From F23-B02 sp963627445 (GTDB taxonomy: Bacteria > Bacillota > Clostridia > Oscillospirales > Oscillospiraceae), in contig CAVGBM010000101.1 in assembly GCA_963627445.1 (NCBI GenBank), forward strand, positions 1-6,958: a stretch of 6,958 nucleotides of DNA. Reading direction: 5' to 3'. The stretch's first letter is position 1, and every line of letters starts with the position of its first letter. Both the position numbers and the translations under genes were made by a program. The notes beneath the pieces were generated by a model. That model was not told the origin of the DNA. It was given only the letters and a program-made list of their open reading frames with translations, and ran no database searches. Below, in pieces: positions 6,456 to 6,958 of the stretch.

Positions 6456-6958
6456 TTAGAGTGCGTTGGTGCGTCCGACAAGTGCAGACAGGTCAACAAA
6501 GCTCTCGGCTTCGTCGGCTGCCGTTTCGTCGGTCTTGCCCTCAAATTCACGGTACATTGTAAGGCCGCTGCCTGCGGGGATGAGCTTGCCGATGATGACA
6601 TTTTCCTTGAGGCCGACGAGGTGGTCGACCTTGCCCTTGATCGCAGCCTCGGTAAGAACCTTGGTGGTCTCCTGGAAGGATGCTGCCGACAGGAAGCTTT
6701 CCGTTGCAAGCGATGCCTTGGTGATACCCATGAGAAGCTGGGTGTAGGTGGCCTTGGTGAGTCCCTCCTCACCTGCCGCGATGCGCTCGTCGATCTTGCG
6801 GTTTGCTGCCTTGAGCTCGCCGATATCGACAGTTGCGCCGCTGAGAAGATCGGTGCTGCCGGAGTCTTCGATCTTGACCTTGCGCATCATCTGGCGGACG
6901 ATGATCTCGATATGCTTATCGTTGATATCAACGCCCTGCTGACGGTAGACCTTCTGGA
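6456..6958 (-). CDS. rpoC: DNA-directed RNA polymerase subunit beta' (RpoC), C-terminal fragment
   Basis: This is the C-terminal end of the beta' subunit of the core RNA polymerase, open at the window edge; about 166 residues are visible. The frame runs from the edge through YRQQGVDINDKHIEIIVRQM, which matches the conserved late-RpoC block YRSQGVEINDKHIEVIVRQM. Next come MMRKVKIEDSG, then ASFQETTKVLTEAAIKGKVD and GLKENVIIGKLIPAGSG, the most conserved C-terminal RpoC segment, which packs near the omega subunit and the base of the clamp. The protein ends in a short acidic tail finishing GRTNAL and a TAA stop. A methionine pair at 6890-6885 is internal to the gene and is not a start. A strong hairpin terminator follows within 10 bases, so rpoC closes the upstream transcription unit. 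Identity is effectively certain; the rest of the protein lies outside the window. Confidence 0.97.
   Translation of the reverse strand, partial: QKVYRQQGVDINDKHIEIIVRQMMRKVKIEDSGSTDLLSGATVDIGELKAANRKIDERIAAGEEGLTKATYTQLLMGITKASLATESFLSAASFQETTKVLTEAAIKGKVDHLVGLKENVIIGKLIPAGSGLTMYREFEGKTDETAADEAESFVDLSALVGRTNAL

Noticed and set aside
6456..6890. A separate 144-residue protein starting at the methionine at 6890
   Set aside because: The same frame continues upstream to the window edge as conserved RpoC sequence, so this is an internal methionine.

Overview
This window carries the downstream end of the RNA polymerase operon and a complete str operon from a low-to-moderate GC Gram-positive bacterium. 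It is most likely a Clostridia-class Firmicute of the Oscillospiraceae/Ruminococcaceae type, such as a gut anaerobe. The assignment rests on the rpoC / rpsL-rpsG-fusA-tuf order, the EF-Tu sequence style (e.g. YSSIDKAPEERERGITINT), strong AGGAGG-type ribosome binding sites and sigma-A style promoters. It comes from family knowledge, not from a database search. Every gene I can support lies on the minus strand, so transcription runs from high to low coordinates.

In transcription order: (1) 6958-6456 is the C-terminal end of rpoC, cut by the window edge and closed by a strong hairpin terminator (6416-6448). (2) 6283-5825 encodes a 152-residue single-pass membrane-anchored protein that I do not recognise. 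It has its own promoter, a strong ribosome binding site and a terminator-like hairpin behind it. It occupies the slot where Bacilli and many Clostridia carry the L7Ae-family gene ybxF/rplGB. (3) A near-consensus promoter (5712-5740) starts the str operon with a structured leader of about 90 nt. The genes are rpsL (S12, TTG start), rpsG (S7, GTG start), fusA (EF-G) and tuf (EF-Tu). A 126-nt gap with three hairpins separates rpsL from rpsG. (4) Behind tuf lies a three-arm inverted repeat that can form either a terminator or an alternative hairpin. It is followed by a gene for a membrane-anchored SGNH/GDSL hydrolase (1113-295). (5) 294-1 is AT-rich with no credible gene; it holds inverted repeats that could fold on the plus strand.

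The str operon supplies two 30S decoding-region proteins and the two elongation GTPases, so it is a translation-capacity unit. The two membrane-anchored proteins are unrelated to translation as far as the sequence shows, and sit next to the operon in their own or leaky transcription units. I see no mobile element, CRISPR, tRNA or rRNA. I did not find a clear new multi-gene system. The best candidates for something undescribed are the switch-like repeat after tuf, the unknown gene in the rpoC-rpsL slot and the structured rpsL leader and rpsL-rpsG gap.
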